In this document: positions 45,701 through 49,800 of the stretch, one piece after another | Numbering within the stretch: the stretch's first letter is position 1 | Layout of the letters: each line of letters begins with the position of its first letter | From: Temnopleurus reevesii | Taxonomy: Eukaryota; Echinodermata; Echinoidea; Temnopleuroida; Temnopleuridae | Length of the DNA: 64,000 nt | Assembly (NCBI GenBank): GCA_036244855.1 | Contig: BQKZ01000544.1 | Coordinates: 5,797-69,796 of the forward strand | Direction of reading: 5' to 3' | Notes under the pieces: generated by a model | What the model saw: only the letters and a program-made list of their open reading frames with translations | Told to the model about the DNA's origin: nothing | Databases searched by the model: none | Program-made: the position numbers and the translations under genes

Positions 45701-46895
45701 GATTTGTTAGGATTAGTTTCTACATAAATTTCATAACTGACCTTCTAATTCAAGTTGAGCACTATTACAATTAAACCTAGCACTTCTATTTTCTCTATGC
45801 TAAATATTACTTCTATTTTCTCTATGCTAAATATTAAAGTATAAACTTACCTTTCCCTATTGAACTTGAGTGAGTGAAGAATTGCTGGTCTCTTTTGCCG
45901 AAGATTCCATAGATGTAAGCTATCATCTGCACATACACTAACAAGGGCTCCCTGCACGAAGAAAATGAATCAATAACATTCTAAAATATCAAAATTTCAT
46001 GTTTAACCCTTAAAGATGTTTGAATATTGTGATGTTTATAACGAGATTCAGTCAAATATGATGCACATAGATTACAATTCAAGATTATGCACCGTAAAGT
46101 TGCACATCACATGAGCAAGAGAAGTGTTTTAGTTTGATCCTCTCTAATCTAATCATATCACTCTTCCTTCCTTTCTCCATGCTAAGAAAGCAAATTCCAG
46201 AACAAGTCCTTGCCCAGCAAATTAAAAGAAAAACTAACTACCCCATGCCAATCATTTACTGTATATGATATAACCACCTTGATTTAGGCCCAAACTCTCA
46301 GATACATCCATGTTTATTTACCCCCATGTCTCCTTTTACCTGTAACCTTCAATCCCCTGACCTCCTCCAAAGCGTCCCCTCCCTCTATCCTACTCCTCCC
46401 CTTTCACCTCCTTCTGTCTCTCTCCCTCCTCCCAACCCTCCCTACATCCGAATCTCCTCTCCACCCCTCCCAACTCCTAACCCTCCTTCCAACCTCCATC
46501 CTCCGTTCGTCAGCGCCATTCCCCTTCCTCAACCCCTCTCCTTCCTCCTCCCATGGTCTCCCTTCCTCTCTCTCTCCCTGCTTCCCTCCATCCTCTCCCT
46601 GCTTCCCTCCATCCTCTTCCGCCCCCTCCATCCAACTCTCTTCTTCACCCCCCTCCACCCCTTCGCACTCCCAACCCTTGTTTCATCGTTTATCTTCCCT
46701 CAGTCCCTCTCCTTCATCCTTCCTCATTCCACCTGCTCTCTACCCCTCCCCTCCCCCTGTCTCTCTCCCTTTCTCCATCCCTCCTATCCTCTTCCAAGAA
46801 AAACCAACCTTACCTCATTGACAAGAAACATAAGCTGGAGTACTGCTGTGTCGGAATCATGCCTCACATGACAGTCTACCCCAGGTCTACCAAAT
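5344..46895 (-). CDS. STXBP5: Tomosyn (syntaxin-binding protein 5) gene, 5'-partial in window
   Basis: This is the overall span of a multi-exon tomosyn gene. Tomosyn is a soluble Lgl/Sro7-family protein that binds syntaxin and SNAP-25 through a C-terminal R-SNARE motif, so blocking VAMP/synaptobrevin entry and restraining vesicle priming and exocytosis. Reading the minus strand gives 25 firm exons whose splice phases agree at every junction, about 1,130 codons in all. Diagnostic stretches match vertebrate tomosyn as I know it: LPFQSKWLYIGTERGNVHVV, HYEGKQFVCSHMDGTLTIWN, YAVVVLLESDLVVVDL, SRSSSMSSLEKETRE, TPEAPSKGFFKGLFGGG and KYKDKKWYQF-stop. The order is propeller 1, hypervariable linker, propeller 2, tail, R-SNARE, with no transmembrane segment. 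The exon(s) for the N-terminus and the promoter lie beyond position 64000. STXBP5 is used for the ancestral gene; nothing here separates it from STXBP5L. Confidence 0.97.
5586..6170. repeat. CT-rich low-complexity intron sequence
   Basis: Degenerate CTCCTCCCC tracts on the plus strand surround copy F. Plus-strand ORFs here are low-complexity artefacts. Confidence 0.8.
5781..5860 (-). pseudogene. SNARE exon copy F, decayed
   Basis: It keeps GLEGVKCQAGGTIGENAEAH but has lost the GTGAGT donor (ATTTTGATTG follows the last codon) and the CCAG edge. It is the oldest-looking and most downstream copy. Confidence 0.8.
6206..6285 (-). CDS. SNARE exon copy E, open with intact GTGAGT donor
   Basis: It reads LERGIGGLEGVKVQAGGAIG, then MVAKTRI. 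It is open and has ATT|GTGAGT. It is more diverged than C and D (Gly-Glu to Gly-Met, Lys-Ala to Lys-Thr), yet every change keeps the frame. Confidence 0.4.
6361..6440 (-). CDS. SNARE exon copy D, open with intact GTGAGT donor
   Basis: It reads LKRGTGGLGGVKAQAGGAMG, then EIAKARI. In the SNARE helix part it is the closest to copy A, with Ile for Val before AKARI. It has the same CCAG edge, same length and same phase as copy C, and the same weak acceptor caveat. Confidence 0.45.
6569..6648 (-). CDS. SNARE exon copy C, open with intact GTGAGT donor
   Basis: It is 80 bases long from a CCAG edge to ATC|GTGAGT. In the e24 phase it reads LKRGTGGLGGVKAQAGGMMG, then EVAKARI, with no stop. It could replace the SNARE half of e25, but the upstream tract (GTTGGGAGAGTCCAG) is purine-rich, so acceptor strength is doubtful. 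Use in transcripts is not shown. Confidence 0.45.
6739..6818 (-). pseudogene. SNARE exon copy B (donor GT changed to AT)
   Basis: It is delimited by CCAG at its 5' edge and encodes GTGVLDGMKAQAGGAMGMVT then KARI. The donor site reads ATC|ATGAGT, so it cannot act as a GT donor. Confidence 0.85.
6920..7041 (-). CDS. STXBP5: Tomosyn exon e25, copy A: N-terminal half of the R-SNARE
   Basis: After completing a phenylalanine codon with e24 it encodes GETAGKPSKSVARHIPGTGG, then LEGVKAQAGGAMGEVAKARI. This matches FGESSSGKASRSLAQHIPGPGGIEGVKGAASGVVGELARARL. Aligned with VAMP2, the last 20 or so residues form the helix half before the zero-layer arginine. The acceptor has a good pyrimidine tract and TTAG; the donor is GTGAGT in phase 0. 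It is the only complete copy of six and the default exon. Confidence 0.96.
7519..7830. mobile_element. MITE with about 75-bp terminal inverted repeats
   Basis: The left end GGCCCGTATTCTGATGCCAG and the right end reading inward as GGCCTGTATTCTGATGTCAG stay complementary through AACTTAAACTAGAGTTTAAA and TTTAAGTATGG. There is no transposase ORF. It lies in the intron just before the SNARE exon array. Confidence 0.88.
8011..8135 (-). CDS. STXBP5: Tomosyn exon e24 (tail between propeller 2 and SNARE)
   Basis: It encodes ENLHDMLGDLFLPVNTPEAP, then SKGFFKGLFGGGGGALDREE and L. This matches ENLQEMLGELFTPVETPEAPNRGFFKGLFGGG...LDREELF, the tail that packs on the propeller in Sro7-like proteins. It has a TCCCAG acceptor and GTAAGT donor in phase 1, which forces the next exon to begin with two bases of a codon. 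Confidence 0.97.
8193..8232 (-). pseudogene. Partial acceptor-side copy of exon e24
   Basis: TTCCAG followed by about 35 bases matching the start of e24 (GAGAACTTTCATGACATG type), then divergence. It lies upstream of the intact exon. Confidence 0.8.
8268..8326. repeat. (ATC)n microsatellite beside the e23 donor
   Basis: A pure CAT run of about 19 units. The poly-Met minus-strand ORF over it is an artefact. Confidence 0.95.
8343..8438 (-). CDS. STXBP5: Tomosyn exon e23 (propeller 2)
   Basis: It encodes IGRTFQFSSHGKGLYQCSPT, then EVQRFTICSEA, matching IARTFCFTNNGQALYLVSPTEIQRLTYSQE. It has a TTATAG acceptor and GTGAGG donor. A (GAU)n tract begins about 17 bases after the donor. Confidence 0.94.
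9050..9158 (-). CDS. STXBP5: Tomosyn exon e22 (propeller 2)
   Basis: It encodes SVCLACYVANGHIMTYSLPS, then FRLLLDKEYLPLTDL, matching SICLACFCANGHIMTFSLPSLRPLLDVYYLPLTNMR. It has a TTTACAG acceptor and GTAAGA donor. Confidence 0.97.
9228..9309 (-). pseudogene. Partial acceptor-side copy of exon e22
   Basis: The GTTAACAG acceptor and most of e22 are repeated, but GCGTGCTAC has become GCAGGCTAA (stop), a few bases near the end are deleted, and there is no donor. It lies upstream of the intact exon. Confidence 0.88.
9984..10074 (-). CDS. STXBP5: Tomosyn exon e21 (propeller 2)
   Basis: It encodes VISLPSQTCVYRTKISESSY, then VVRSDVISMQ, matching VISLPTQNCAYKQNITETSFVLRGDIVAL. It has a TTTGCAG acceptor in phase 0 and GTAAGC donor in phase 1. 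Confidence 0.96.
10340..10470 (+). repeat. SINE/LINE-tail-like dispersed repeat
   Basis: An (ATA)n run is followed by TTTATATAGCGCATGTATCC, then TGCTCAAGGCGCTTTACATT and CCTGGCTTTAACCCGG. A related word set (TATAGCGCCGG, GCTCATGGCGCTT) occurs on the minus strand at 40085-40150. No ORF. Confidence 0.6.
10739..10833 (-). CDS. STXBP5: Tomosyn exon e20 (propeller 2)
   Basis: It encodes PLLQRSRMSPSSSTEIADRQ, then FVVICSEKEAK, matching RRPVSVSPSSSQEISENQYAVICSEKQAK. It has a TTTTTCAG acceptor and GTGAGA donor in phase 0. Confidence 0.95.
10890..11700. repeat. Repeats containing GGTGGCAGCAGTGGGATAT
   Basis: The word GCAGCAGTGGGAT or a close variant recurs near 10901, 11085, 11268 and 11670, at about 185-bp spacing for the first three. 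Its reverse complement appears at about 38340. It partly overlaps the e19 donor array. Confidence 0.6.
11473..11835 (-). pseudogene. Array of donor-side copies of the end of exon e19
   Basis: Copies of the last 40 or so bases of e19 (AACAAAGAGACGAGAGAGGG type) each run into a donor: GTAAGT at 11741-11746, GTAAGT at 11583-11588, GTGAGT at 11528-11533, GTAAGT at 11473-11478, and a weak GTAATA near 11797-11802. All lie downstream of the true donor at 11841-11846. Confidence 0.82.
11847..11975 (-). CDS. STXBP5: Tomosyn exon e19 (propeller 2)
   Basis: It encodes TVFRLKGCVLHIAFLDCNGL, then QVPPASDVWRDPNKETREGR and DK. This matches TILRLKGAILRMAFLDTTGCLIPPAYEPWREHN...EKDEKEK. It has an ATTCAG acceptor and GTAAGT donor in phase 1. 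The charged 3' end is the part duplicated downstream. Confidence 0.95.
12340..12457. repeat. (ATC)n microsatellite beside the e18 donor
   Basis: Near-perfect CAT repeat with short interruptions. ORFs here encode only poly-His or poly-Ile and are artefacts. Confidence 0.95.
12477..12599 (-). CDS. STXBP5: Tomosyn exon e18 (propeller 2)
   Basis: It encodes SVTCPCLWVGTTLGSVLGIV, then VNLPPPGEQRLSQPVIVTPS. This matches PCLWVGTTLGTVLVIALNLPPGGEQRLLQPVIVSPSG. It has an ATTGTAG acceptor and GTAAGT donor in phase 1. A long (GAU)n tract follows the donor within about 20 bases. Confidence 0.97.
12671..12714 (-). pseudogene. Partial acceptor-side copy of exon e18
   Basis: The intron end TTTAATTGTAG and the first 44 or so bases of e18 are repeated almost exactly (SVTCPCLWVGTT), then the copy breaks. 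It lies upstream of the intact exon. Confidence 0.88.
13060..13205. repeat. GA/GAA-rich tract
   Basis: GGAGGAGGAGG and AAGAAGAAGA units; the ORFs here on both strands are low-complexity artefacts. Confidence 0.85.
13338..13454 (-). CDS. STXBP5: Tomosyn exon e17 (linker end, start of propeller 2)
   Basis: It encodes RSEGSFTRSRSSSMSSLEKE, then TREGVQNLIFSESYTRKE. This matches NSFSRSRSSSVTSIDKESREAISALHFCETFTRK. It has an ATGCAG acceptor in phase 1. The donor is GTTAGA, a weak variant, but the phase and the following exon fit exactly. Confidence 0.95.
13455..15470 (-). other. Intron between e16 and e17, nothing recognised
   Basis: AT-rich sequence of about 2 kb with no protein match on either strand and no clear repeat family. 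Confidence 0.6.
15470..15625. repeat. (AAAT)n-like microsatellite
   Basis: Degenerate AAATAAATAAAC units in the intron after e16. No coding or splice signal. Confidence 0.8.
15772..16417 (-). CDS. STXBP5: Candidate hypervariable-linker exon e16, interrupted
   Basis: The 5' half follows TTCTCAG and reads VAKANGVNHVNPTPDTNDLS then a P/S/Q-rich run. The 3' half reads TSPNQPPVIPTSCSSPTPP, THKPVSATNSFSSTRSSSSG, then FRLLVESVVASIM and a strong GTGAGT donor in phase 1. Between them lie G-runs, a 134-base hairpin element (16143-16276), one N (16277) and a T-run before an AG. It may be one exon with an insertion or two exons. The S/P-rich character and the amphipathic end resemble the vertebrate linker. 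e15 joins e17 in frame without it, so it could be a cassette. Confidence 0.45.
16143..16276. mobile_element. Hairpin/MITE-like element with 15-bp perfect inverted ends
   Basis: TCAAGATTTGTCGCA at the left is the exact reverse complement of TGCGACAAATCTTGA at the right. A second inner inverted pair is GACAGTT and AACTGTC. It sits inside candidate exon e16, flanked by G-runs and an N, so the assembly is least reliable here. Confidence 0.7.
16418..23044 (-). other. Long AT-rich intron, no coding exon recognised
   Basis: Both strands were read; ORFs are short and low-complexity. The one block with unusual base composition is 20225-20465, which is richer in GC and holds a 61-codon minus-strand ORF. 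It has no recognisable family and no clear splice sites, and contains AGCCTGGGAATGAGGCTAGC, which looks like a dispersed repeat. Confidence 0.6.
23045..23282 (-). CDS. STXBP5: Tomosyn exon e15 (hypervariable linker)
   Basis: It encodes NGVCISPTGNSAMRGGAGAG, then HDPSQLRRSKSQGCRKMMAK and TQSTVSDTGGPNGDGGGG, then a glycine run. It follows e14 in phase 0. Position and composition fit the hypervariable region between the two propellers, which is alternatively spliced in vertebrates. The acceptor is CAGCAG (NAGNAG), so an extra glutamine is possible. The 3' end is less sure: I chose GGAG|GTAGCT because phase 1 joins in frame to either e16 or e17. If no donor is used the frame runs on to a stop at about 22998. 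Confidence 0.8.
23536..24020 (+). mobile_element. 3' fragment of a non-LTR retrotransposon (CR1/L2-like)
   Basis: The plus strand reads HAAPTLWNYLPLDLKNATT then TSLKTNLKTYLFNNAF and a stop, the typical last residues of CR1/L2-type reverse transcriptase ORFs. It is preceded by degraded ILLLVHHIINGTAPEYNTSL. The tail ends in GCGCTCTATAAATCTCATG and an (ATT)n run. It is 5'-truncated, out of frame in places and antisense to tomosyn. Confidence 0.8.
24089..24320 (-). CDS. STXBP5: Tomosyn exon e14 (end of propeller 1, start of linker)
   Basis: It encodes LAFGTTNGLAIVDYLQRTCL, then LNMGTPDLYGSADPYQRTPR and SPKKNKSQPQGLGDIVEQYM, then SDQERCRSPVGSNVGES. This matches GNCNGIAMVDYLQK...LYGSNDPYRREPRSPRKSRQ...EDRCKSPTSG. 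It has a CTTCAG acceptor and GTGAGT donor in phase 0. Confidence 0.97.
24812..24970. repeat. Dispersed repeat of GTGGCCACTATAGACAG type
   Basis: It holds several forms of CCTGTCTACAGAGGCCACC and its inverse (GTGGCCACTGTAGACAGGTG, GTGGCCGCTATAGACAGTG), giving a partly palindromic element. Related words (CCACCTGTAATAGAAACCAC) occur at about 54080. No ORF. Confidence 0.6.
25366..25772 (-). CDS. STXBP5: Tomosyn exon e13 (propeller 1, proline/serine/histidine-rich insert)
   Basis: It starts with TLEISIVYEAEEPETPETEM, continues with a low-complexity P/S/Q/H insert, then SADGLRDNVPNLRVKSGAHK, and ends in LCLQLLWVEGEPPPTITCVE and ISSAYG. The DGLRDNVP and WVEGEPP motifs are hallmark tomosyn sequence. 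It has a CTCTCAG acceptor in phase 0 and GTAAGT donor. At 407 bases it is the longest firm exon. Confidence 0.97.
25849..25905 (-). pseudogene. Partial donor-side copy of exon e12
   Basis: It resembles the end of e12 (TGCTTCAGCAAAATGGAGGC followed by AGAATTACCC) and then GTGAAG, a weak donor. It lies downstream of e12 within the same intron. Confidence 0.65.
26251..26456 (-). CDS. STXBP5: Tomosyn exon e12 (propeller 1)
   Basis: It encodes MLQVLYKLKTAKVFEKAKQA, then DDDPFAIQLVKLCSESRMLC, then VAGASGHLLLYRFSKIEAST and ELP. This matches LQVLYKLKTSKVFEK...SRMLCIAGVSAHVIIYRFSK. It has a TCCAG acceptor and GTAAGG donor in phase 0. A short donor-side copy lies at about 25849-25905. Confidence 0.96.
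27080..27275. repeat. (ATC)n/(CTC)n/(ACC)n microsatellite beside the e11 donor
   Basis: A compound trinucleotide tract of CAT, CGT, CTC and ACC units. In the transcript it is (GAU)n, placed right after the 5' splice site of e11. Confidence 0.9.
27298..27338 (-). CDS. STXBP5: Tomosyn microexon e11 (propeller 1)
   Basis: This 41-base exon encodes HADGSIKFWDASQ, matching HADGSIKFWDASA. It has a GCGTAG acceptor and GTAAAC donor. It is too short to stand out as an ORF; it is placed by homology and phase. A long (GAT)n tract starts about 23 bases into the following intron. Confidence 0.94.
27824..27980. mobile_element. MITE-like element with TTGCTCAAAA-type ends
   Basis: The left end GGGGTGTTGCTCAAAATCAA faces the right end CAACTTTTGAACAACACCCC. 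The inside holds a second inverted pair around AACGCGCATTTTTATTC and GATTGGCGCGTT. A related, more decayed copy lies at 25194-25337. Confidence 0.7.
28056..28123 (-). CDS. STXBP5: Tomosyn exon e10 (propeller 1)
   Basis: It encodes NWPVKGGEWGVGGSSDQEII and then IT, matching WPINGGNWGLGAQSYPEIIITGH. It has a TTCGTAG acceptor in phase 0 and GTAAGA donor. The glycine is completed in e11. Confidence 0.95.
28516..28880. repeat. Two-copy tandem repeat of about 190 bp in the e9-e10 intron
   Basis: Both copies contain TTCAAAATGTTTCAAACTTA, a G-run followed by GCATCAA, then CAAACTTTTAACATCTTT and AAGTAAAAACCATCAC. Divergence is moderate. No coding match. Confidence 0.8.
29453..29550 (-). pseudogene. 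Partial donor-side copy of exon e9
   Basis: It repeats the e9 segment around CTGATGGGCAATCA and TAGTACTGTACACATGTTA plus a TTGGTAAGACC donor-like end, with stops in frame. It lies downstream of the true exon and next to a G-run. Confidence 0.8.
29630..29786 (-). CDS. STXBP5: Tomosyn exon e9 (propeller 1)
   Basis: It encodes YPCFENPYPMDLHESPITCV, then QYYADCPSDLIPALYSTGAN and GLNRKKTAYSKR. This matches YPIFENPYPLSIHESPVTC...YFADCPVDLIPALYSVGA. It has a TTGTAG acceptor and GTAAGA donor, and ends in phase 0. Confidence 0.96.
30467..30539 (-). CDS. STXBP5: Tomosyn exon e8 (propeller 1)
   Basis: It encodes PQEPYAVVVLLESDLVVVDL and then LSP, matching FQEPYAVVVLLEKDLVLIDL. It has a CTCCACAG acceptor and a GTAAGT donor, and begins and ends with two-base codon parts. 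It is the only one of the local copies that reaches a donor. Confidence 0.96.
30541..31395. repeat. GA-rich minisatellite field around the e8 copies
   Basis: GAGAGAGGGAGG-type sequence alternates with the e8 acceptor copies at about 160-180 bp spacing. In the transcript this is a C/U-rich tract in front of each copied acceptor. Confidence 0.85.
30661..31233 (-). pseudogene. Four near-perfect acceptor-side copies of exon e8
   Basis: Copies at 30661-30720, 30820-30878, 30995-31054 and 31172-31233 each keep a CCACAG acceptor and about 50 bases of e8, reading DPQEPYAVVVLLESD with one or two changes. They then run into GA-rich minisatellite sequence without a donor. A fifth decayed copy is at about 31686-31712, past the gap. 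All are upstream of the intact exon. Confidence 0.9.
31396..31628. other. Assembly gap (N run)
   Basis: A run of 233 N bases begins inside a (GA)n tract at the end of the e8 acceptor array. More copies of the array could be hidden here. Confidence 0.99.
31790..34350. repeat. Segmental tandem duplication of about 1.2-1.4 kb
   Basis: Unit 1 (about 31790-32984) and unit 2 (about 32986-34350) share the same series: a run beginning AATACAAGTAGGAGAGGGCG, a GA-rich tract, then TTTATAGCTCGTT, GGTCAATACTAACAATATTG, CTTGATGCTCAGCATGGA and TTTTGTGCTAATAAGAAA. Both sit beside copies of the end of e7. A single N at 32985 lies at the unit boundary. Confidence 0.8.
33660..33786. repeat. (GAT)n/(AAT)n microsatellite
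   Basis: A run of GATGAT and AATAATAAT units, followed by a short TATAGCGCTT motif that resembles a LINE or SINE 3' tail. Confidence 0.85.
34357..34458 (-). pseudogene. Partial donor-side copy of exon e7
   Basis: It repeats the 3' part of e7 with substitutions and indels and keeps a good donor (CCAAGTA|GTGAGT). The frame is broken by stops. A second fragment without a donor lies at 32918-32984, inside the first unit of the 31.8-34.4 kb duplication. Confidence 0.8.
34564..34718 (-). CDS. STXBP5: Tomosyn exon e7 (propeller 1)
   Basis: It encodes DPYILFSGGLTYEKSTQTPS, then ITIMQGKTTTVLEMEHPVVD, then FLTLCENPWPS. This matches the ILSGGLSYD...VMHGKSTAVLEMDYSIVDFLTLC region. The donor is GTA|GTAAGT, chosen over a nearer GTAGTA because it restores Asn-Pro-Gln-Glu-Pro-Tyr with e8. 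Confidence 0.96.
34906..35076. mobile_element. MITE-like inverted-repeat element upstream of e7
   Basis: The ends are GGGAGGTGTTTCACCAAGAT and the reverse complement of CTTGATGAAACACCTCCC. The inverted repeat continues inward through sequence resembling ACTTTACGCACGAC and GACTGGTATC. No coding potential is seen. It lies in the intron about 190 bases before e7. Confidence 0.75.
37875..37953 (-). CDS. STXBP5: Tomosyn exon e6 (propeller 1)
   Basis: It encodes KVPAKGLKPEPCAPVPKVEW and then ASVKS, matching the KKPEPCKPILKVEF segment of vertebrate tomosyn. It has an AATGCAG acceptor and GTAAGT donor. Its first two bases complete an alanine codon with the last G of e5; its last two complete a glycine with e7. 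Confidence 0.95.
38070..38262 (-). mobile_element. tRNA-derived SINE-like element
   Basis: On the minus strand an A-box-like AATCAGTAGAGCGCTTGCC is followed by a B-box-like GGTTTGATTCCC, with a tRNA-unrelated tail behind. The layout is that of a tRNA-derived SINE. It is not a functional tRNA because no acceptor stem closes. Confidence 0.55.
38827..39160 (-). pseudogene. Two partial donor-side copies of exon e5
   Basis: Copies at 39054-39160 and 38827-38933 repeat the last 107 or so bases of e5, the donor and the following intron. Both stay open in the e5 frame: WHYQGEQFVCSHMD, then LTIWNIKNC and KPANII. The first keeps CATG|GTGAGT. The second has CATG|ATGAGT, so its GT is mutated to AT. Neither has an obvious acceptor at its truncated 5' edge. 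Confidence 0.88.
39277..39484 (-). CDS. STXBP5: Tomosyn exon e5 (propeller 1, two WD blades)
   Basis: It encodes LLIGFETGAVVLWDLKTRVA, then RSIAWHYEGKQFVCSHMDGT, then LTIWNIKNCNKPANIISPH. Both WD-type ends (VLWDLK and TIWNIK) are visible. It has a TTTTACAG acceptor in phase 0 and a GTGAGT donor in phase 1. Two donor-side partial copies follow it downstream. Confidence 0.97.
40467..40609. mobile_element. MITE-like inverted-repeat element in the intron after e4
   Basis: About 50-bp imperfect terminal inverted repeats face each other: GCCCTATTGCATAAAAAGTT at the left and the reverse complement of CTTTTTATGCAACAGGGC at the right, both continuing through GCGTTTAAACGCAA-like sequence. The core holds no coding capacity. 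It could form a long hairpin in the pre-mRNA. Confidence 0.75.
40649..40712 (-). CDS. STXBP5: Tomosyn exon e4 (propeller 1)
   Basis: It encodes SRKTHPGPVVHLSDNPIDGN plus K, matching SSKSHPGPVVHISDNPMDEGK of vertebrates. It has a strong acceptor (a T-run then GTTTCAG) and a GTGAGT donor. It starts by finishing the leucine codon begun in e3 and ends in phase 0. Confidence 0.96.
41161..41295 (-). CDS. STXBP5: Tomosyn exon e3 (propeller 1)
   Basis: It encodes ITYCDLPFQSKWLYIGTERG and then NVHVVNIESFVLSGYVINWNKAIE, one of the most conserved stretches of tomosyn. It has a TTTTACAG acceptor and a GTAAGT donor. Four truncated copies of its 5' part lie upstream between 41391 and 41978. Confidence 0.97.
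41391..41978 (-). pseudogene. Four partial acceptor-side copies of exon e3
   Basis: Copies lie at about 41391-41460, 41566-41640, 41731-41800 and 41908-41978. Each repeats the intron end and roughly the first 60 bases of e3, then diverges. The first three keep an AG before GATAAC; the fourth is damaged (CTGCAAGATT). Frames break soon after CDLPFQSKW and no donor is present. They lie 5' to the intact exon in transcript order. Confidence 0.85.
41979..45779 (-). other. Intron e2-e3, no coding exon recognised
   Basis: Mostly unique AT-rich DNA with a CT-rich tract at 44760-44940. A plus-strand GGCTATAAATAGACAGGTC lies at about 42610; see findings. Confidence 0.55.
45851..45951 (-). CDS. STXBP5: Tomosyn exon e2 (propeller 1)
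   Basis: It encodes GALVSVCADDSLHLWNLRQK and then RPAILHSLKFNRE, a classic WD40 blade ending in LWNLR. It starts in phase 0 after GTGCAG and ends in AG before GTAAGT, so the arginine codon is completed by e3. The intron just after the donor holds a direct repeat of about 27 bp (45780-45837). Confidence 0.96.
46330..46800. repeat. CT-rich (CTCCCTCC)n low-complexity tract
   Basis: Degenerate C/T-rich minisatellite just inside the e1-e2 intron. The long plus- and minus-strand ORFs over it are compositional artefacts. Confidence 0.85.
46814..46895 (-). CDS. STXBP5: Tomosyn exon e1 of this window (propeller 1)
   Basis: It encodes FGRPGVD then HDSDTAVLQLMFLVNE, matching the vertebrate stretch FGRPGVE...AAVIQLQFLINE. 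It starts in phase 2 after ATCAG and ends at GAG before a GTAAGG donor (phase 0). A CTTAAC branch-point-like sequence lies upstream of the acceptor. A closer AG (CCCAAG) was rejected because it falls only a few bases after that branch point. This is the most 5' exon I can find. The exon encoding the preceding part of the propeller was sought up to 64000 and not seen. Confidence 0.9.
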
Positions 46896-49800
46896 CTGAT
46901 TCGATGGAAAATCTTGGGTTAAGGAAAAAACTGATTCTTTCTAACATGAAATAATATCTCTTGCATGAAACATTCCAAAAGTTTTCTATGCATAATTTTA
47001 CATAAATAGGATTGACATGAAACATAACAAAATAAAGAAAAAAACATGATATATAAACAAGACATTGTGAGAAAGAATATTGTGAAATAAACTTTGATAA
47101 TTACTCAAACAACGTTTCTAAACATTAGCTGTTTCTAAACATTGACAACATTTGTATAATACATTTGACCAGGGTTGGCAATATTGAAAACTAGTTGAGA
47201 GTGAGACACATATGTTATGTTTGAGTGGTAAAAATGAGTGATATAAATATAACTGCCTGTAAATAATTCAAAACAAACTTTTGAGATTAAGAAATTACCA
47301 AACTCTGTGACAATAGGGAACCATGCAGTAGGCTACGCTATATGAAACGAACTGTCTCTAAGATATTTAAAAGAGCAAAATTATCCTGATTATTAAACAC
47401 AGGGTACAAATTGCCATGGCAACATGGTACCACCAGGCAACAATCAGTCAATGACATCATACTCCAACGTTTGTTCCCCATCACTAAAATTCTTTTCCTA
47501 AGGCTCTCCCTCTCCTTGAATATATAACAACATAGAGAGGATAGTTCTTGGGAATATTTTCTAATGGTGACATTTCATTTTCAATAACAAGCAAACCTGC
47601 ACTGTTATGACTCAATACCAGTAATGATACATCAGTTCCCAATTACTCATTGGTTTGGAAGTATGCGATTTTCAGTTGAAAACAAAAGAATATGAATTTT
47701 CACTGAGAACATATTACTGGACATGCATGTTGGCACATTTTGTAAATTCATTCAGGATGTGTAAATATGATTCATTAGAAACCAAAATGACATCATTTGT
47801 GGAAAAGAAAAAAAAGCTTTATTTCACGAATATGATAAAGAGAATCTGCAAGAGGAAGAGGAAAGGGAAGAGGAAAGGGAAACGTTGCATATTAGTCAAA
47901 GATCACAAGACCATATTACATGTAGAAAAATCAGGAAGAAAAATGGAAAGAAAAGAGCCATGATATATGGAGGGAGGCAAGAGAGACAGAGAAAAACAAG
48001 ATAAGGAGAAAGAGAGTGAGAGGAAAAGAGAGGGAGAGGGGAAAAGGGAGAGAGGGGGATAGAGAGGGAAACATAGATGGAGAGGTGAGGATAAAAGCAC
48101 ATGAGCGAAAGAAATAGAGAATGCCTGAGAAAGAATTAGAGTAAAACTGTGAGACATAAGGTTGAAAAAGATAAAATGAACAACAGATGGATAGATAGGG
48201 AGGGGAAGGACAATAGGGAGGAAAGAAGAGAGAGACGGAAGGGAAAAATTTAAAAGGGGACAGATGGAGGATAAGGAGTGATAAGGAGATACAGGAGAAG
48301 AGTTGTTAAAACTGGGTGATGTAGAAAATAGTGCCCTATCTGCTCTGAATGTTGAGAACATGAAACTTTTGCTCGACCAAATATCGTTTATTCGTGAGCA
48401 GAGGGGTGGGGAAAGAACAGTTGGGACGGACAAACCCAAGACGACAGCTCATCATGTCCAAAGAGAGTTTACCACAACACTAAACAAAAATGACATCACA
48501 TCCTAAACCCTCACCAGCACCATGCCAAAACATGACGTAAAGCGATACCACCCATGTCATATTCTGTTTACTATCCCAGTAAACTATGCTCAGGCGAAGA
48601 CATTAATTAATGTTCATCTTTATCCAGGCTTCTGGTATAAAATGTGAGGCATACGTCCCTCGGGGAGTCGGAAAATAGGTCAAGTATTCTGCCTTAATCC
48701 GCAAGCGTTGATCAAAGGTGTACATGTTGCCAAGTTTACAAATAAGCAAAACCCAAGAATCTATAGGGGATAAAGAACACCTAACATAGCGACAGACATT
48801 TCACTCAAAATATGTTAATTCGATAACACAGGTAGCGATGGATCTTAGCTGTCATGATTTTATGCAACACTGTCTGTGTATACATGTTGATTTAGTAAAT
48901 ATGGTTATTTGTAAATAGGGGGGGGGGGGAACATGAATGAACTTTATCAACTATCCTCAAGTCTGCCTGCAACAGATAAGAATGAGCTAAGCTTATTGGC
49001 CTTTACCTTTTGCCATTTTATTCTTCTATTAAATCATCCTCCATGAACTTTACAGGCCACAAGTAACCCAACATACAGTACAGTGCTCTGCATGTATGAT
49101 TTTAACTCATTGACTATTAGAACTGGGTAATCCCTGCAGAAAGTCTATGGGAATTAGAGAATTCAGTCTTCAAAGGGTTAATACAAAACAGGAAATGGAA
49201 AATGTAGTTAGACATAAAATAACATGCCACATCATAGCACCGTGTGCAAACTAGAACTAATGAAGACAAATCGTCATGAGGCTGCCCAGCGAGACATTTT
49301 TCATTTAACCCCATCCGAGAGCCGTTTTTTTCCTTCTCATGCGGTACACACAACAATTGAATTAGCCACGACTTCCCCCTTCAAGCGAAGCACGGTGGAA
49401 ATACTCAGCGACATGTCTCGCCTCGCTCTCTAGGAATGCATCTCTAAATTTATTAAGCAAACATGCATATTTCAAAGGTTAGCAGTCTGGGTCAGGGCTT
49501 ATATATTCTAAATGAGTGAATTCATTACTGTTCATAACAATAAACAGATCTGAGTCTACAAGTCATTTCGTGACCATAGCAACTAAAGATGATTTCCTTT
49601 AATACAAGAGACTATGATTAGACTATAAAGATAGAGATTTCATGTTCTAGTATAACAATTAGTTTTAATGCTATCTTGACAACTTTTCTTTGATTATTAT
49701 TATCATTATTTTTATTATGTATTTGGCAATTTCAACAAAGACAATGGCACAACAATCAAATTACATTTATGTACGTAATGAAAATATGAATTGATTAATC

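Noticed and set aside
46326..46954. Long plus-strand Pro/Ser/Leu-rich ORFs
   Set aside because: They come from a CT-rich tract; the only coding signal overlapping them is e1 on the minus strand, in a different frame.
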